Shown in pieces: positions 41,713 to 52,381 of a DNA stretch of 64,000 nucleotides. The stretch spans positions 1 to 64,000 of the forward strand of contig JAJDCQ010000159.1 of the NCBI GenBank assembly GCA_029260755.1, written 5' to 3'. The notes beneath the pieces were generated by a model that ran no database searches, was not told where the DNA came from, and saw only the letters and a program-made list of their open reading frames with translations. Numbering within the stretch: the stretch's first letter is position 1; the number at the start of each line of letters is the position of its first letter. A program made the position numbers and the translations under genes. This stretch comes from Planctomycetota bacterium (GTDB lineage: Bacteria; Planctomycetota; J058; JAJDCQ01).

Positions 41713-42555
41713 ATGGCATTCGGATCCTTCGGTGGCTCCGACAAGAAGCCCAAGCGGCAGAGTCACTGCCTCGTCGGAGCCGTCTTCAAGTTCGGCGTCA
41801 AGCAGCTTCGCCCGCAGGACGTCTACTCGATCGGCCGCGACCCGCGCTCGCGCATTCACCTGCCGAGCGACACCGTCAGCCGGCGCCACGCGACGATCCG
41901 CTGGACCGACGAGGCCGGCGGCGGGTTCATCGTCGAGGACAACGGCAGCCGAAACGGCGTCAAGGTCAACAACGAGCAGGTCAAGAAGCAGCACTTCCTC
42001 TCGGACGAGGACCTGATCTCGATCAACCCGTTCAACCTCCGCTACCGGGTCATGGTCGGCGACCTCGACATGATCATGCTGAGCGAGACCGCCGGCAGCG
42101 AGGAGACCCGCCCGCTCGACGCCGAGAGCGCCGGGATGGCGGCGGTCGACGCCGGCCCCGACGCGACCCTCTCGGGCAAGTTCCTCGGCCAGGAGCTCGT
42201 CGAGATCTGCCAGCTCATCGTGCAGAACAAGCGCACCGGCGTCCTCGAGGTGAAGGGCCAGATGCACGGCGGTCTCCTCCAGTTCGAGCGCGGCAAGCTG
42301 ATGCGCGCCGAGGCGAGTCGGCTCTCGGGCAAGGACGCCGCCCGGGCGCTCCTGACGATCCCGTCGGGAACGTTCAACTTCAGCCGTCAGGGCGGCAAGT
42401 CGGACCTCTCCGGCGAGCCGATCGACCTGACCGAGCTCCTCGCCGAGCTCGCCCCGCCGAAGGACGAGTCGGCCGTCGCCGGCGGACGCAGCGGCTCGAC
42501 GACCGTCCTCGACGTCGGCAGCAGCGACGTCGGAAACGACACGCTCGCCGAGTAG
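41713..42555 (+). CDS. FHA domain protein with C-terminal DUF4388
   Basis: The 280-residue cytoplasmic protein has an FHA domain at about 15-105 with the phosphothreonine-binding set SIGRDPRSRIHLPSDTVSRRHATI and EDNGSRNGVKVN. A DUF4388 (PatA-like) domain follows at about 150-245 (LVEICQLIVQNKRTGVLEVKGQ and GGLLQFERGKLMRAEA). Such proteins couple kinase signalling to gliding, pilus or regulatory outputs in Myxococcota, Planctomycetota and cyanobacteria. The ATG at 41713 starts near the kinase gene, transcribed divergently, so the kinase may supply its phosphothreonine ligand. The 252-bp intergenic region carries no obvious motif. The track start at 41614 lacks a ribosome site. Confidence 0.88.
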   Translation: MAFGSFGGSDKKPKRQSHCLVGAVFKFGVKQLRPQDVYSIGRDPRSRIHLPSDTVSRRHATIRWTDEAGGGFIVEDNGSRNGVKVNNEQVKKQHFLSDEDLISINPFNLRYRVMVGDLDMIMLSETAGSEETRPLDAESAGMAAVDAGPDATLSGKFLGQELVEICQLIVQNKRTGVLEVKGQMHGGLLQFERGKLMRAEASRLSGKDAARALLTIPSGTFNFSRQGGKSDLSGEPIDLTELLAELAPPKDESAVAGGRSGSTTVLDVGSSDVGNDTLAE

Positions 42556-42630
42556 CCCTCCCCCGCGGGCGATGATCACTCCCTGGTCACACGGTCCTGC
42601 GATCCCGGGTCCCCGAGATCGCCGGAGCCT

Positions 42631-42759
42631 CTGGTGTGAATCGAAGGGGTCAGGTCCAGGAATCACACGAGCGAATCTGTCGCAGCAGCTCGTGTGACCC
42701 GGCCCTCTGGTGTGAATCCTGGACCTGACCCCTGAAATCGGACCTGACCCCTGAAATCA
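42631..42759 (+). repeat. GGGGTCAGGTCCAG-type palindromic element, copy B
   Basis: It opens GGGGTCAGGTCCAGGAATCACAC, and the arm GTGTGAATCCTGGACCTGACCCC closes it. The interior GAGCGAATCTGTCGCAGCAG aligns with the reverse complement of copy A at 29515. A 19-base tail, GGACCTGACCCCTGAAATC, is directly repeated twice, with no further copies, so it is not a CRISPR. It occupies the convergent gap between the FHA gene and the oxoprolinase fusion. Confidence 0.75.
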
Positions 42760-42800
42760 CGATAGCGGCGCGGTGAGCTCTCGGGGACGATCCCGTTCCG

Positions 42801-45800
42801 CTACGACGCCTGCTCGTCGCGGAGGTCCTCGTTCCGGGCGTCGGCGATGAACATGTGACCGGGCGCGTGCGCGAGGATCCGCAGGGTCGGGTCGGCGCGA
42901 CCGAGGGTCTCGAGCGCGCCGAGCGCCGCCGCCTGGCTCGTCACGCCGCACGCCCAGAAGACCGGCACCTCGCCGTCGGCGACCGGCACGGGATCGCCGT
43001 AGTCGGGGCGGGCGAGGTCGGCGATCCCCAGCGCCGCCGGGTCACCCGCGTGGATCGGGGCGCCGTGGACCCGCGCGAACGGCGCGGTCAGGGCGCGGGC
43101 GCGCTCGACGAGGTCGGCCGCGACCGGCCGCATGCTCACGACGAGCGGCCCGGCGAACGGGCCGGCCGGCGTGGTCGCGCGGTCGGTCCGGAACATCGGC
43201 ACGTTGCCGCCGAGGTCGAGGTGGCGCACGGGGACACCGCCGGCGACGAGCGCCTCCTCGAACGAGAAGCTGCACCCGAGGAGGAACGCGACGAGGTCGT
43301 CGCTCCAGAGCGCAACGATGTCGTCGACCTCGCGCACGCTCCCGTCCGCGCCGTGGACGGCGTAGCGCGGCAGGTCGGTTCGGAGGTCCGCCCCGGGCGC
43401 GAGCCGCCGCGGCTCGGCGTCGCCCGGCGCGCCGCGCTCGAGGAGCGGGCACGCCCGCGGGTTCGCCCGGCAGAACGCCTCGAAGTCATCGGCGAGGGCC
43501 GACGGCACGACGAGCAGGTTCGCCTGCACCCGACCGGCGGCGATCCCGGCGGTCGGCCCGCGGAACCGACCGCGCGCGAAGAGCGACCGGGCGAGGGCGG
43601 GGTCCATCGCCGCCCACTCCCGCGGCGTCGGCTCGTAGCCGCCGCCGCCCGGCGTCTCGACGATGAGGACATCGCCGACGCCCGCCTCGACCCGGACCTT
43701 GCCGGGGAGCTCGCTCACCCGCCCGTCGGCCCGCGCGATCGCGTTCCGCCCTCGGGCGGCCGCGCCGGCGCCGTGGGCGCCCCACGGGGCGACGCCCCGC
43801 CGCTCGCTGAGCACCGCGACCGAGAGCGGCTCCCGCATCTCGATCGCGCGCCGCACCCCGTCGCCGCCGCGGAACGTCCCGGTCCCGCCGCTGCCGCGCC
43901 GGATCGCGAACTCGCGCAGCACCACCGGGTGGCGCTGCTCGAGCACCTCGGGATCGGTGATCCGGGTGTTCGTCATGTGGGTGTGGACGGCGCTCGCCCC
44001 GTCGAAGCCGAGCCCGGCCGGCGCGCCGCCGCAGATCGTCTCGTAGTAGCCGAACGCCGCCGAGCCGAACGTGACGTTGTTCATCGTCCCCTGCGCGGCG
44101 CCGATCTTGCCGAGGGCGCCGAAGAGCGCGTCGACGATCCGCTGGCTCGTCTCGACGTTGCCGCCGACGACCGCCGCCGGCGGCCGCGGGTGGAGCAGGC
44201 TCCCCTCGGGGACGCGGATCTCGATCGGGTCGAGGCACCTGGCGTTGAGCGGGATCGGACGCTCGACGAGCGTCCGGAAGGCGTAGAGGACGGCGGCGAC
44301 GACGACGGCCCGCGGCGCGTTCAGGTTGCCCGGGAGCTGATCGTCGGTCCCCGCGAAGTCGACGACGGCGCGATCGCCATCGACGGTGACGGTGACGACG
44401 ATCGCGGCGCCCTCGTCGAGCCAGTCGGTGAAGCGGTGGGCGCCGTCGGGCAGGGCCGCGATGACGTCGCGCATCGCCGCGGCCGCGTTCGCCTGGACGT
44501 GCCCCATGTAGGCGGTGACGACCGACGCGCCCCAGTGGTCGCAGAGCTCGCCGAGGAGCTCGACGCCGAGGGTGTTCGCCGCCACCTGCGCCCGGAGGTC
44601 CGAGAGTCGCTCCCCCGGATCACGCGCCGGCCAGCGACCGGCGCCGAGGACGGCGCGGACCTCTTCCTCGCGGAAGACGCCGTCGCGGACGAGGAGGAAG
44701 TCGTGGATGACGACGCCCTCCTCGTCGATCGAGCGCGAGAACGGCGGCATCGACCCGGGCTGGATCCCGCCGATGTCGGCGTGATGCCCGCGGTTCGCGA
44801 CGAAGAAGGCCGGGCGAGCCGCCTCCCCGCTCGAGGTCGGCCCGACGAAGACGGGCGTCACGACCGTCACGTCGGGGAGATGACTTCCGCCGTGGAACGG
44901 GTCGTTCGTGACGTAGACATCGCCCGGCGCCAGGCCGCCGCCGTCCGGCCCGGTGCGCGACGCGAGGACGGCGCGGACGCTCTCGCCCATCGCGCCGAGG
45001 TGGACGGGGATGTGGGGCGCGTTCGCGACGAGGCCGCCGTCGGGATCGAACACGGCGCAGGAGAAGTCGAGGCGCTCCTTGATGTTCGTCGAGTGGCTCA
45101 CCCGCCGGAGCGCGTGCCCCATCCGCTCGGCGACGGACATGAAGAGGTTGTTGAAGACCTCGAGCAGCACCGGATCGGCCGCGGTCGCCTCGACGCGCTC
45201 GCGCGGGGCGGCGCCGCCCGCGGTCTCCGCCACGTCGACGAGGAGGAGGTCGCCGCGCCCGGTGAGGGTCGCCCGCCACCCGGGATCGACGACGACGGTC
45301 GAGACGGCCTCGACGATGAGGGCCGGCCCGATCACCCGCGCCCCGGGAGCGAGCGCCTCGCGTCGGTGCACCGGCGTCGGGTGCGCCGCGAGGCGCCGGG
45401 CGCCGCCGGCGTCGACCTCGTCGAAGAACACCTCGACGACGGCCTCGGCCGCGTCGACGCCGACCTCGTGGGCGCGCTCGGGCGCGACCGCGTCGTCGGG
45501 TTTCTCCGTCTCGCCGATCACCTCGACCCGGACGGCGACGACCTCGACCGCGTGCCCCTCCTTCGCGAAGCCGTAGATCGCGCGGTGGCGCGCCTCGAAC
45601 GCCGCGCGCGGGCCATCGCCTGGGTCCCCGTCTCCGAGGACGACGTGGATCGGCGTCTCGACGCCGACGTAGCGGAGGTCGAGACCGCGGACGGTCCGGA
45701 CCGCCGCCGGCGCGACGCCCTGCGCCGCGACGACCTCGCGGCCGGTCGCCTCGAGCGCGGCGAAGCGCGGCTCGAGGGCGGCGACGCCGGCGGGCCCGGC

Positions 45801-47318
45801 GGCGAGCTCATCGAGAACGGCCGCCGACCCCTCCCAGATGACGTCGGCGAGCCCCATCCCCAGGGCGGAGAGGACGCCCGCCATCGGGTGGAGCAGGACG
45901 GTCCGGATCCCGAGCGACCGGGCGAGGGCGCACGCGTGCTGCGCGCCGGCGCCGCCGAAGCAGCAGAGGGCATCGTCGCGGACGTCGTGACCGCGGGCGA
46001 CCGAGAGCTCCTTGATCGGCTTGGCCATCGCCTCGTTCGCGATCCGGAGGAAGCCGGCCGCGACCTCCTCGACGCCCGGGCGGCGCCCCGTCGCACGCTC
46101 CACCGCGGCGGCGATCGCCTCGAGCCGGGCGCGGCTGGCGTCGACGTCGAGCGCCCGGTCGCGACCGGGGCCGAAGCAGGCCGGGAACCAGCGCGGCTGG
46201 ATCCGTCCGAGGACCGCGTTCGCGTCGGTCACCGCCGGCGGACCGCCGCGCCGGTAGCAGGCGGGGCCCGGGTCGGCGCCGGCGCTCTCCGGGCCGACCG
46301 TGAAGCGACGCCCATCGAACGCCAGCACCGAGCCGCCGCCGGCGGCGACGGTGACGACCTCGAGCATCGGCGACTGGAGCCGCACCCCGGCGATCCGGGT
46401 CTCGTAGACCCGGTCGAGGCGCCCGTGCCAGCGGCAAACGTCGGTCGAGGTGCCGCCCATGTCGAAGCCGATGATGCTCTCGAGCCCGGCGGCGCGGCTG
46501 ACGTGCGCCGCGGCGACGACGCCGCCGGCGGGGCCGCTCAGGATCGCGTCCTTCCCGCTGAACCGATCGGCGGAGGCGAGCCCGCCGTTACTCTGCATGA
46601 AGCGAAGGTCGACGCCGTCGCCGAGCGGCCGGCGGACGCGGCCGACGTAGTCGCGCAGCGTCGGGGTGAGGTAGGCGTCCACGCAGGCCGTGTCGCCCCG
46701 GGCGACCACCTTGATCTCGCGGGCGGCCCGATGGCTCAGGCTGACGTGCTCGAACCCGACCTCACGGGCGACCCGACCGACGGCGAGCTCGTGCTCGGGC
46801 GCGGCGTAGCTGTGGAGGAAGACGACCGCGACGCTGCGCACGCCCGCGGCGCGGACCGCCTCGAGGTCGGCCCGGACCCGGGCGAGGTCCGGGACGCGCC
46901 GGACGGAACCGTCGGAGAGCACCCGCTCGTCGACCTCGACGGTGTGGTGAACGAGCGGCTCGGGCTTCTCGATCGCGAGGGCGAACAGGTCGGGACGATC
47001 CTGATAGCCGATCGCGAGGACGTCGCCGAAGCCGCGGGTGACGACGAGGCAGACCGGCTCGCCCTGCCGCTCGAGGAGCGCGTTCGTCGCGACCGTGGTC
47101 CCCATCCGGACCGTGCCGATCCGCGCGGCCGGCAGCCCGTCCTTCGCGGAGGCGAGTCCGAGGAGCTCGGCGATCGCCTGGAGCCCGGCGTCATCGTAGG
47201 CCGGATCCTCGGAGAGGAGCTTGCGAACGTGGAGGGCGCCGTCGGGGTCGCGGGCGACGACGTCGGTGAAGGTGCCGCCGCGGTCGATGAAGAAGCGCCA
47301 GCGACCGGGCTCGCTCAC
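42801..47318 (-). CDS. Hydantoinase/5-oxoprolinase fused to a DUF1445 (D-glutamate cyclase-like) domain
   Basis: The 1505-residue protein has three modules. Residues 1 to about 690 form a HyuA-type hydantoinase A domain ([32 protein letters not shown]). About 710-1245 form a HyuB-type domain ([55 protein letters not shown]). About 1260-1505 match DUF1445 ([50 protein letters not shown]). The first two hydrolyse 5-oxoproline or hydantoins with ATP; DUF1445 enzymes interconvert D-glutamate and 5-oxo-D-proline. GTG start at 47318 overlaps the upstream stop (GTGA). Substrate channelling D-Glu to 5-oxoproline to Glu is inferred. Confidence 0.88.
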   Translation of the reverse strand: MSEPGRWRFFIDRGGTFTDVVARDPDGALHVRKLLSEDPAYDDAGLQAIAELLGLASAKDGLPAARIGTVRMGTTVATNALLERQGEPVCLVVTRGFGDVLAIGYQDRPDLFALAIEKPEPLVHHTVEVDERVLSDGSVRRVPDLARVRADLEAVRAAGVRSVAVVFLHSYAAPEHELAVGRVAREVGFEHVSLSHRAAREIKVVARGDTACVDAYLTPTLRDYVGRVRRPLGDGVDLRFMQSNGGLASADRFSGKDAILSGPAGGVVAAAHVSRAAGLESIIGFDMGGTSTDVCRWHGRLDRVYETRIAGVRLQSPMLEVVTVAAGGGSVLAFDGRRFTVGPESAGADPGPACYRRGGPPAVTDANAVLGRIQPRWFPACFGPGRDRALDVDASRARLEAIAAAVERATGRRPGVEEVAAGFLRIANEAMAKPIKELSVARGHDVRDDALCCFGGAGAQHACALARSLGIRTVLLHPMAGVLSALGMGLADVIWEGSAAVLDELAAGPAGVAALEPRFAALEATGREVVAAQGVAPAAVRTVRGLDLRYVGVETPIHVVLGDGDPGDGPRAAFEARHRAIYGFAKEGHAVEVVAVRVEVIGETEKPDDAVAPERAHEVGVDAAEAVVEVFFDEVDAGGARRLAAHPTPVHRREALAPGARVIGPALIVEAVSTVVVDPGWRATLTGRGDLLLVDVAETAGGAAPRERVEATAADPVLLEVFNNLFMSVAERMGHALRRVSHSTNIKERLDFSCAVFDPDGGLVANAPHIPVHLGAMGESVRAVLASRTGPDGGGLAPGDVYVTNDPFHGGSHLPDVTVVTPVFVGPTSSGEAARPAFFVANRGHHADIGGIQPGSMPPFSRSIDEEGVVIHDFLLVRDGVFREEEVRAVLGAGRWPARDPGERLSDLRAQVAANTLGVELLGELCDHWGASVVTAYMGHVQANAAAAMRDVIAALPDGAHRFTDWLDEGAAIVVTVTVDGDRAVVDFAGTDDQLPGNLNAPRAVVVAAVLYAFRTLVERPIPLNARCLDPIEIRVPEGSLLHPRPPAAVVGGNVETSQRIVDALFGALGKIGAAQGTMNNVTFGSAAFGYYETICGGAPAGLGFDGASAVHTHMTNTRITDPEVLEQRHPVVLREFAIRRGSGGTGTFRGGDGVRRAIEMREPLSVAVLSERRGVAPWGAHGAGAAARGRNAIARADGRVSELPGKVRVEAGVGDVLIVETPGGGGYEPTPREWAAMDPALARSLFARGRFRGPTAGIAAGRVQANLLVVPSALADDFEAFCRANPRACPLLERGAPGDAEPRRLAPGADLRTDLPRYAVHGADGSVREVDDIVALWSDDLVAFLLGCSFSFEEALVAGGVPVRHLDLGGNVPMFRTDRATTPAGPFAGPLVVSMRPVAADLVERARALTAPFARVHGAPIHAGDPAALGIADLARPDYGDPVPVADGEVPVFWACGVTSQAAALGALETLGRADPTLRILAHAPGHMFIADARNEDLRDEQAS

Positions 47319-49000
47319 TTCATCCGGAGGCAGACGACGGTGACGTCGTCATCCTCGACGTCCTGGGCCGCGCCCTTTCGACGGAGGACCTCGGCGACGA
47401 GGCCGTCGGCGAGCTTCTGGGGCGCGACGTCGGGACGCTTTCGGTGGGCCTTCTCGATGAGCTGGACGAAGCTGTGCATCCCGCCGGAGCCGAGCGCCTT
47501 CTCGACGCCGTCGGTGAACAGGACGACGAGGTCGCCGCTCTCGAGCTTGAGCCCCTTTTCCGTGTAGGTCCCCTCGGCATCGGGCCCGACGCCGAGCGGC
47601 TGTCCGCCGAGGTCGAACGCGCTGCACTTGCCGTCGGCCTTGCGCCAGAGGATCAGGGGGCGGTGGCCGGCGCCGCTCACGACGAAGTGGCCGCGCTCGC
47701 CGTCCCAGAAGACGACGCCGACCGTCATCTGCTGGGTGCCCTCGGTGTCGGCGTGGATGAACTTGTTGACCGCCTCGAGGACGCGCTTGGGGCTCGGCCG
47801 CCACAGGGCCAGGCTGTGGAAGTAGCTCCGGGCCGAGGCGAGGACGAGGCCGGCGGCGAGGCCGCTGCCCTTCACGTCGCCGATGCAGAGGTAGAGGCAG
47901 TCGTCGTCGGGGCACTCGAGGTAGTCGTAGTAGTCGCCGCCGACCTCCTGAGCCATCTCGCTGCGACCGCCGACGACGAAGGCGTCCATCTCGGGAGGCT
48001 GCTTCGGGAGGAGATGGCGCTGGATCGAGGCGGCGAGCTTGAGCTCGTGGCGCATCTTCTCCTGGGACTTCTGGAGTCGGGCGAGGCGCGCGTTCTCGAG
48101 CGAGAGGGCTGCCTGGCTGGCGATCGCGTTCAGGAACGCGAGGTCGTCCTCGGTGAAGACGCTGACGCCGTCGGAGTCGATGTTGATGATGCCCGCGACG
48201 TCGTCCTGGACGAGGAGCGGCGCGCAGAGGGCGCTCCGGATCCGGAGCGACTCGACGCTCGAGGTCCCGCTGAAGCGGTCATCGCCCATGGCGTCGCGGC
48301 TCATGCAGGCGATCTTGTTCGTGCAGACCTCGCGGATGATCGACTTGCTCACCTCGGCCGTCTTGCCCGGGTGGCTCGCCATCCGGCGCATGCCGCCCTG
48401 GTCGTCGAGGACGAGGATCGAGCCGCGGTCGGCCGGGATCTCCTTCAGGATCTTGGCGAGCAGCTTCTTGAAGAACTGCTTCATGCTGCCGCCGATCGCG
48501 GTGGGGCCCGCGCCGACCAGCGCGGCCACGTCGAGGAGCGCCTTCATCCGACGTCCGGCCTTCGCCCGGTCCTCGATCTTCTCGATGTACTCGAGCGCGT
48601 CGCCGCCGCCGTCGGTCGGCGCGGTGCCGATGATCTTGGCGGGCTTCTCGGCGGGGACGACGACCTCGGAGATCGACTCGCCGGTCAGCTCATCGCTGGG
48701 GGCGTCGTAGAGGAGGACGAGGTCGCCGACGGTCAGGACGTCGCCGTGGCGGACGCGCAGCTTGGTCCCGAAGGGCTTGCGGTAGCGCCCGTTGAGGATC
48801 AGGTCGGCGTGCTCGTCGTTGTTCTGGACCTCGATCCGGTCGACGTCGGCGACGATCGTGGCGAGGGAGCCGGGCTTGTCGCCCGGCTCGATCGCGAGGC
48901 CGTCATCGGTCGGGAGGATGCAGGAGCGTCCGAGCGAGAGCGAGATCGCCTCGCACCGTCCGGGTCCGTTGAGCTGGATGAATCGAGCGTTTTCGCCCAC
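47315..49000 (-). CDS. PP2C/SpoIIE-type phosphatase with N-terminal FHA and GAF domains
   Basis: The 561-residue cytoplasmic protein has an FHA-like domain at about 1-105 ([18 protein letters not shown], though its SxRH motif is weak), a GAF domain at about 165-315 ([34 protein letters not shown]) and a SpoIIE-type phosphatase domain at about 320-555 with [32 protein letters not shown] and LFTDGVEKA. These are the catalytic metal-binding signatures, so the enzyme should be active. It likely dephosphorylates an anti-sigma-factor antagonist or FHA partner. I chose GTG 49000 because [10 protein letters not shown] begins the FHA fold; the ATG at 49075 is an alternative. It is coupled with the fusion enzyme gene by a GTGA overlap. 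Confidence 0.88.
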   Translation of the reverse strand: MGENARFIQLNGPGRCEAISLSLGRSCILPTDDGLAIEPGDKPGSLATIVADVDRIEVQNNDEHADLILNGRYRKPFGTKLRVRHGDVLTVGDLVLLYDAPSDELTGESISEVVVPAEKPAKIIGTAPTDGGGDALEYIEKIEDRAKAGRRMKALLDVAALVGAGPTAIGGSMKQFFKKLLAKILKEIPADRGSILVLDDQGGMRRMASHPGKTAEVSKSIIREVCTNKIACMSRDAMGDDRFSGTSSVESLRIRSALCAPLLVQDDVAGIINIDSDGVSVFTEDDLAFLNAIASQAALSLENARLARLQKSQEKMRHELKLAASIQRHLLPKQPPEMDAFVVGGRSEMAQEVGGDYYDYLECPDDDCLYLCIGDVKGSGLAAGLVLASARSYFHSLALWRPSPKRVLEAVNKFIHADTEGTQQMTVGVVFWDGERGHFVVSGAGHRPLILWRKADGKCSAFDLGGQPLGVGPDAEGTYTEKGLKLESGDLVVLFTDGVEKALGSGGMHSFVQLIEKAHRKRPDVAPQKLADGLVAEVLRRKGAAQDVEDDDVTVVCLRMK

Positions 49001-49140
49001 GCCGTGAGTGCCCCAACCTCTTGTGCGGTCGGCAGTCGGGAAGAGTCGCGGCGCCGCCCGCCGAGCGCCGACCATACCGCATCCCGGCGCGCGCCGTCAA
49101 TTCCGCTCGGATGACTTCGTGCACGAGGCAATCCCCGAAC

Positions 49141-49146
49141 TAGAAT
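49141..49146 (+). promoter_or_regulatory. Candidate -10 hexamer TAGAAT before the 49233 gene
   Basis: TAGAAT lies in the divergent gap between the phosphatase gene and the next plus-strand gene. The same hexamer is part of the TGATAGAATC motifs at 13961 and 22088. TTGACT follows at 49151, so an alternative promoter with TTGACT as -35 is possible. The GAGGTTG and AAGGAG sites for the gene lie further down. Confidence 0.35.
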
Positions 49147-49232
49147 GATGTTGACTTCACATTGGTGTACGGGGAGGTTGTGCAACCTTGAATCGAGAGC
49201 AGAGACGGAACTTCCCCGGAAGGAGTCCTTTC

Positions 49233-50027
49233 GTGAGCCGCACCTCGAAGATCATCGGCGTCGCCCTCGTGCTCGGCGCCCTCCTCGTCATCCCCCAGGC
49301 CGCGTCCGCCCAGGACCAGGTCATCGAGTGGCTCGAGCCCGAGGCGGCGCTCGCGAAGGCGGTCGAGAAGCCGCGCGCGGTCATCTTCCTCCTCGGCCCG
49401 AGCGGCAGCTCGTTCGTCGACGCAACCCTCGCCGGGGCCTTCGCTCACAAGAACCTCCTCCGCAAGGCCGACAAGGACCAGGTCGTCTTCGCGCGGTCCG
49501 ACCCCGCCTCGAACGCCTTCGCGGCGCAGCTCGCGGGTGAGGGCATCGCGTCGGCCGTCGTCGTGACCGACCTCGAGGGCGCGGCCGTCGTCCGCTTCGG
49601 CGACGACGCCGAGGTGCCGGGCCCGAACAAGATCCTCGACGCCGTCAAGAAGGCGGAGTCGCAGGGGAAGAAGAAGCTCAAGGTCATCAAGAAGATCGAC
49701 AAGGCGTTCCCGAAGGCCGAGCAGCTCCGCGAGGCGAAGAGCCACCGCGGCGCGATCGAGCTCTACAACTGGATCGTCGCCTACGAGGGCCAGCTCCTCG
49801 ACCCGCGGGTCGCCACCTCGCGCAGCCGGCTCGACGCCCTCACCGCCGTCGCGAACGAGAAGCTCGACGACGTCGACGACCTGATCCGCGACGACGACTT
49901 CGCCCGCGCCCAGAAGGCGCTCGTCGTGATCCGGAACGAGTTCCCGATCCCCGAGGTCGAGGACGCGGTCAAGCAGCGCCAGGAGAAGATCGCGCGCGAG
50001 CTCGATCGGATGCAGCGCAACAACTGA
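49233..50027 (+). CDS. Secreted protein with thioredoxin-like fold lacking CXXC
   Basis: The 264-residue protein has a signal peptide (IIGVALVLGALLVIPQAASAQ, cleaved after about residue 24). Residues about 35-130 (EKPRAVIFLLGPSGSSFVDATLA ... VFARSDPASNAFA ... GIASAVVVTDLEG) have thioredoxin-like strand-helix order but no CXXC. A charged helical C-terminal half (about 135-264) follows. Start GTG 49233 has GGAAGGAGTCC upstream and gives a proper signal peptide; the TTG start used by the track adds residues that break it. Function unknown. Confidence 0.72.
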   Translation: MSRTSKIIGVALVLGALLVIPQAASAQDQVIEWLEPEAALAKAVEKPRAVIFLLGPSGSSFVDATLAGAFAHKNLLRKADKDQVVFARSDPASNAFAAQLAGEGIASAVVVTDLEGAAVVRFGDDAEVPGPNKILDAVKKAESQGKKKLKVIKKIDKAFPKAEQLREAKSHRGAIELYNWIVAYEGQLLDPRVATSRSRLDALTAVANEKLDDVDDLIRDDDFARAQKALVVIRNEFPIPEVEDAVKQRQEKIARELDRMQRNN

Positions 50028-50060
50028 CCAACTGACCCCGCCCCACCCCCGCGGACTGCG

Positions 50061-50960
50061 TTGACCCTTCCCGGCACCGAGCGATCGCGTCGCGGCGGTC
50101 TCGCCCTCGACGCCGCCGGCTGCTCGGCGAGCGTCGAGGCGGTCATCGCCGATCAGGCCCGCGGCCTGCAGGCCGCCTACCGGGCGCGCCGGAGCGTCGC
50201 GCGGCTCGCCCGGGCCGCCGAGACGGCGCTCGCCGCCGGCGGCCGGCTGCTGATCGTCGGCGCCGGCACGAGCGGCCGACTCGCCGCCCTCGAGGCGGCC
50301 GAGTGCCCGCCGACCTTCGGAAGCCACCCGGACCGCGTCGTCGCGATCCTCGCCGGAGGCCGTCGCGCGATGGATCGGGCGATCGAGGGCGCCGAGGACG
50401 ACCGTGGCGCCGGGACGACGGCCGTCGAGCGGGCGCGAGCGCGCTCCGAGGATCTGGTCATCGGCGTGACGGCGAGCGGCGGAACACCGTTCGTCGCCGG
50501 AGCGCTGCAGGCCGCCCGGAGGCTCGGCGCCGTCACGGCGCTGCTCTGCTGTAACCGGGCGCGCGACGCCCGCTGCGCGCCGCTCTCCGACATCGTCGTC
50601 GCCGTCCCGACCGGCCCCGAGGTCGTCACCGGATCGACGCGGCTCAAGGCGGGCACGGCGCAGAAGGCGGTGCTGAACGCCGTCACGACGGCCGCGTTCG
50701 CCGCGATCGGTCAGGTGCACGGCAACCTCATGGTCGGCGTCCAGGCGACGAACGCGAAGCTCCGGGCGAGGGCGAAGCGCATCGTCGTCGAGATCGCCCA
50801 GGTCGACGAGCGCCGCGCCGCCAACGCGCTCCGGGCCGCGGACTGGGACGTCAAGGTGGCCACCGCGATGGCGGCGCTCGGGATCCGCGCCGCCGAGGCG
50901 AGGGACCGCCTCGAGGCAAGCGGCGGGCGGCTCCGGCCGGTCCTCGAGGAGCCAGCGTGA
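50061..50960 (+). CDS. murQ: N-acetylmuramic acid 6-phosphate etherase
   Basis: The 299-residue protein matches MurQ throughout: IVGAGTSGRLAALEAAECPPTF near residue 70, ITASGGTP-like VTASGGTPFV near 140, STRLKAGTAQKAVLN near 195 and GNLMVGVQATNAKL near 225. MurQ cleaves the lactyl ether of MurNAc-6-phosphate to GlcNAc-6-phosphate and D-lactate in cytoplasmic cell-wall recycling. It uses a TTG start at 50061, and its stop overlaps the anmK start (GTGA). Together the two genes recycle anhydro-MurNAc. D-lactate released here could feed a LarA/FAD-oxidase type route, but this is speculative. Confidence 0.95.
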   Translation: MTLPGTERSRRGGLALDAAGCSASVEAVIADQARGLQAAYRARRSVARLARAAETALAAGGRLLIVGAGTSGRLAALEAAECPPTFGSHPDRVVAILAGGRRAMDRAIEGAEDDRGAGTTAVERARARSEDLVIGVTASGGTPFVAGALQAARRLGAVTALLCCNRARDARCAPLSDIVVAVPTGPEVVTGSTRLKAGTAQKAVLNAVTTAAFAAIGQVHGNLMVGVQATNAKLRARAKRIVVEIAQVDERRAANALRAADWDVKVATAMAALGIRAAEARDRLEASGGRLRPVLEEPA

Positions 50961-52129
50961 CCCCGATCGAGCGTCTCTCGAGGGCGGCCGCGGCGGACCG
51001 ACGCCGCTACATCGGCCTGATGAGCGGGACCTCGCTCGACGGGATCGACGCGGTCCTCGTCGAGCTCGCGGGCCGGCCGCCCGAGCTCGCGGTGCGCCTG
51101 ATCCACCACGGCGCGACCGCCTACCCGGCCGAGGTGCGCGCTCGGATCCTCGCCACGATCGAGGGGCGAACCCCGGACGTCTGCGAGCTCGACTTCGTCC
51201 TCGGCGAGCGGTTCGCGTCAGCGGCGCTCGACGCCGCCGGCGCCGCCGGCGTGGAGCTCGCCGACCTGACCGCGATCGTCAGCAGCGGCCAGACGATCTG
51301 GCACGTCGACCGGCGAGGCCAGGACGGCGTCCCCAGCACCCTCCAGGTCGGCCAGGCATCGGTGATCCGCGAGCGGACCGGGTGCGCCGTCGTCCACGAC
51401 CTCCGCACCGCCGACGTCGCCGCGGGCGGGACCGGCGCGCCGCTCGTCCCCTACGCCGACTGGGTCCTCGGAGCGCGGCCGGGGCAGCCCCGGGCGTTCC
51501 TCAACCTCGGCGGAATCGCGAACGTCACGATCGTCACCGAGCGCCTCGAGGACGTCCGCGCGTTCGACACGGGACCGGCGAACCTGCTCATCGACGCCGT
51601 CGCCCGCGAGGTGACCGGAGCGCCCGACGGCATCGACGCGGACGGCGCGCTCTCCGCGAAAGGGACGGTCGACGAGGCCCTCCTCGCCGAGCTGCTCGCG
51701 CACCCGTTCCTCGCCCTCCCGCCGCCGAAGAGCACCGGCCGCGAGACGTTCGGAGCCCCGATGGCGAGGGACCTCCTCGCCCGGCCCGGAATCGACGCGC
51801 GCGACCTCCTCGCGACGGTCGCCCGCTTCACGGCCGCGAGCATCGCCGACGCGATCCACCGGTTCGTCGACGACGAGCCGACCGAGCTGATCGCGTCTGG
51901 AGGAGGAGCCAGGAACGCGACGGTGATGGCCGCCCTCGCCGAGCTCCTCGACCCCATCCCCGTCCGCCGCTGGAGCGCCGAGGAGTGGGGCTTCCCGAGC
52001 GAAGCAAAGGAGGCGATCGCCTTCTGCATCCTCGCCGACGAGACCCTCGCCGGCCGCCCCTCGAACGTCCCCTCCGTCACCGGAGCCAACCGGCCGGTGA
52101 CGCTCGGATCGATCGTCCCACCCTCCTGA
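50957..52129 (+). CDS. anmK: Anhydro-N-acetylmuramic acid kinase
   Basis: The 390-residue protein has the AnmK signatures YIGLMSGTSLDGIDAVLVEL at about 17, SSGQTIWH near 112, DLRTADVAAGGTGAPLVPYAD near 148, LNLGGIANVT near 180 and FDTGPANLLIDA near 200. AnmK phosphorylates 1,6-anhydro-MurNAc to MurNAc-6-phosphate, the substrate of MurQ. The GTG start at 50957 overlaps the murQ stop by four bases, so the pair is translationally coupled, as in other recycling operons. Confidence 0.95.
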   Translation: MTPIERLSRAAAADRRRYIGLMSGTSLDGIDAVLVELAGRPPELAVRLIHHGATAYPAEVRARILATIEGRTPDVCELDFVLGERFASAALDAAGAAGVELADLTAIVSSGQTIWHVDRRGQDGVPSTLQVGQASVIRERTGCAVVHDLRTADVAAGGTGAPLVPYADWVLGARPGQPRAFLNLGGIANVTIVTERLEDVRAFDTGPANLLIDAVAREVTGAPDGIDADGALSAKGTVDEALLAELLAHPFLALPPPKSTGRETFGAPMARDLLARPGIDARDLLATVARFTAASIADAIHRFVDDEPTELIASGGGARNATVMAALAELLDPIPVRRWSAEEWGFPSEAKEAIAFCILADETLAGRPSNVPSVTGANRPVTLGSIVPPS

Positions 52130-52171
52130 GCCGGCCGATCACTCCCATCCCGCAAGCCGCTCCACCCAAAT

Positions 52172-52285
52172 CACTTACACCCCAAGGGGTCAGGTCCAGT
52201 ATTTTTACCATTTCCCGCCCGCGCTCGGCGGCGGCAGAGGGAGAAAAGGTAAAAATACTGGACCTGACCCCTCGCGATGTAAGTG
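52172..52285. repeat. GGGGTCAGGTCCAG-type palindrome, copy C
   Basis: The arms read CACTTACA, GGGGTCAGGTCCAGTATTTT and TTTACC, mirrored by GGTAAAAATACTGGACC, TGACCCC and TGTAAGTG. They enclose about 38 bases. It shares the GGGGTCAGGTCCAG core with copies A and B but has a different, AT-rich interior (ATTTTTACC) rather than the CACAC interior. It lies between anmK and the next plus-strand gene. Confidence 0.8.
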
Positions 52286-52381
52286 GTGGTTTGGCTTTCT
52301 GTTGTGGCGGGTGGTTGTTCGAGGCTGCCGGCTTGGCTCTCGTCGTTGGAAACCCGAGGAGATGCCTGGGAGGAGCTTCGG

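Noticed and set aside
42721-42759. Tandem GGACCTGACCCCTGAAATC repeat as a mini-CRISPR
   Set aside because: Only two units without spacers, inside a REP-like element; no cas genes.
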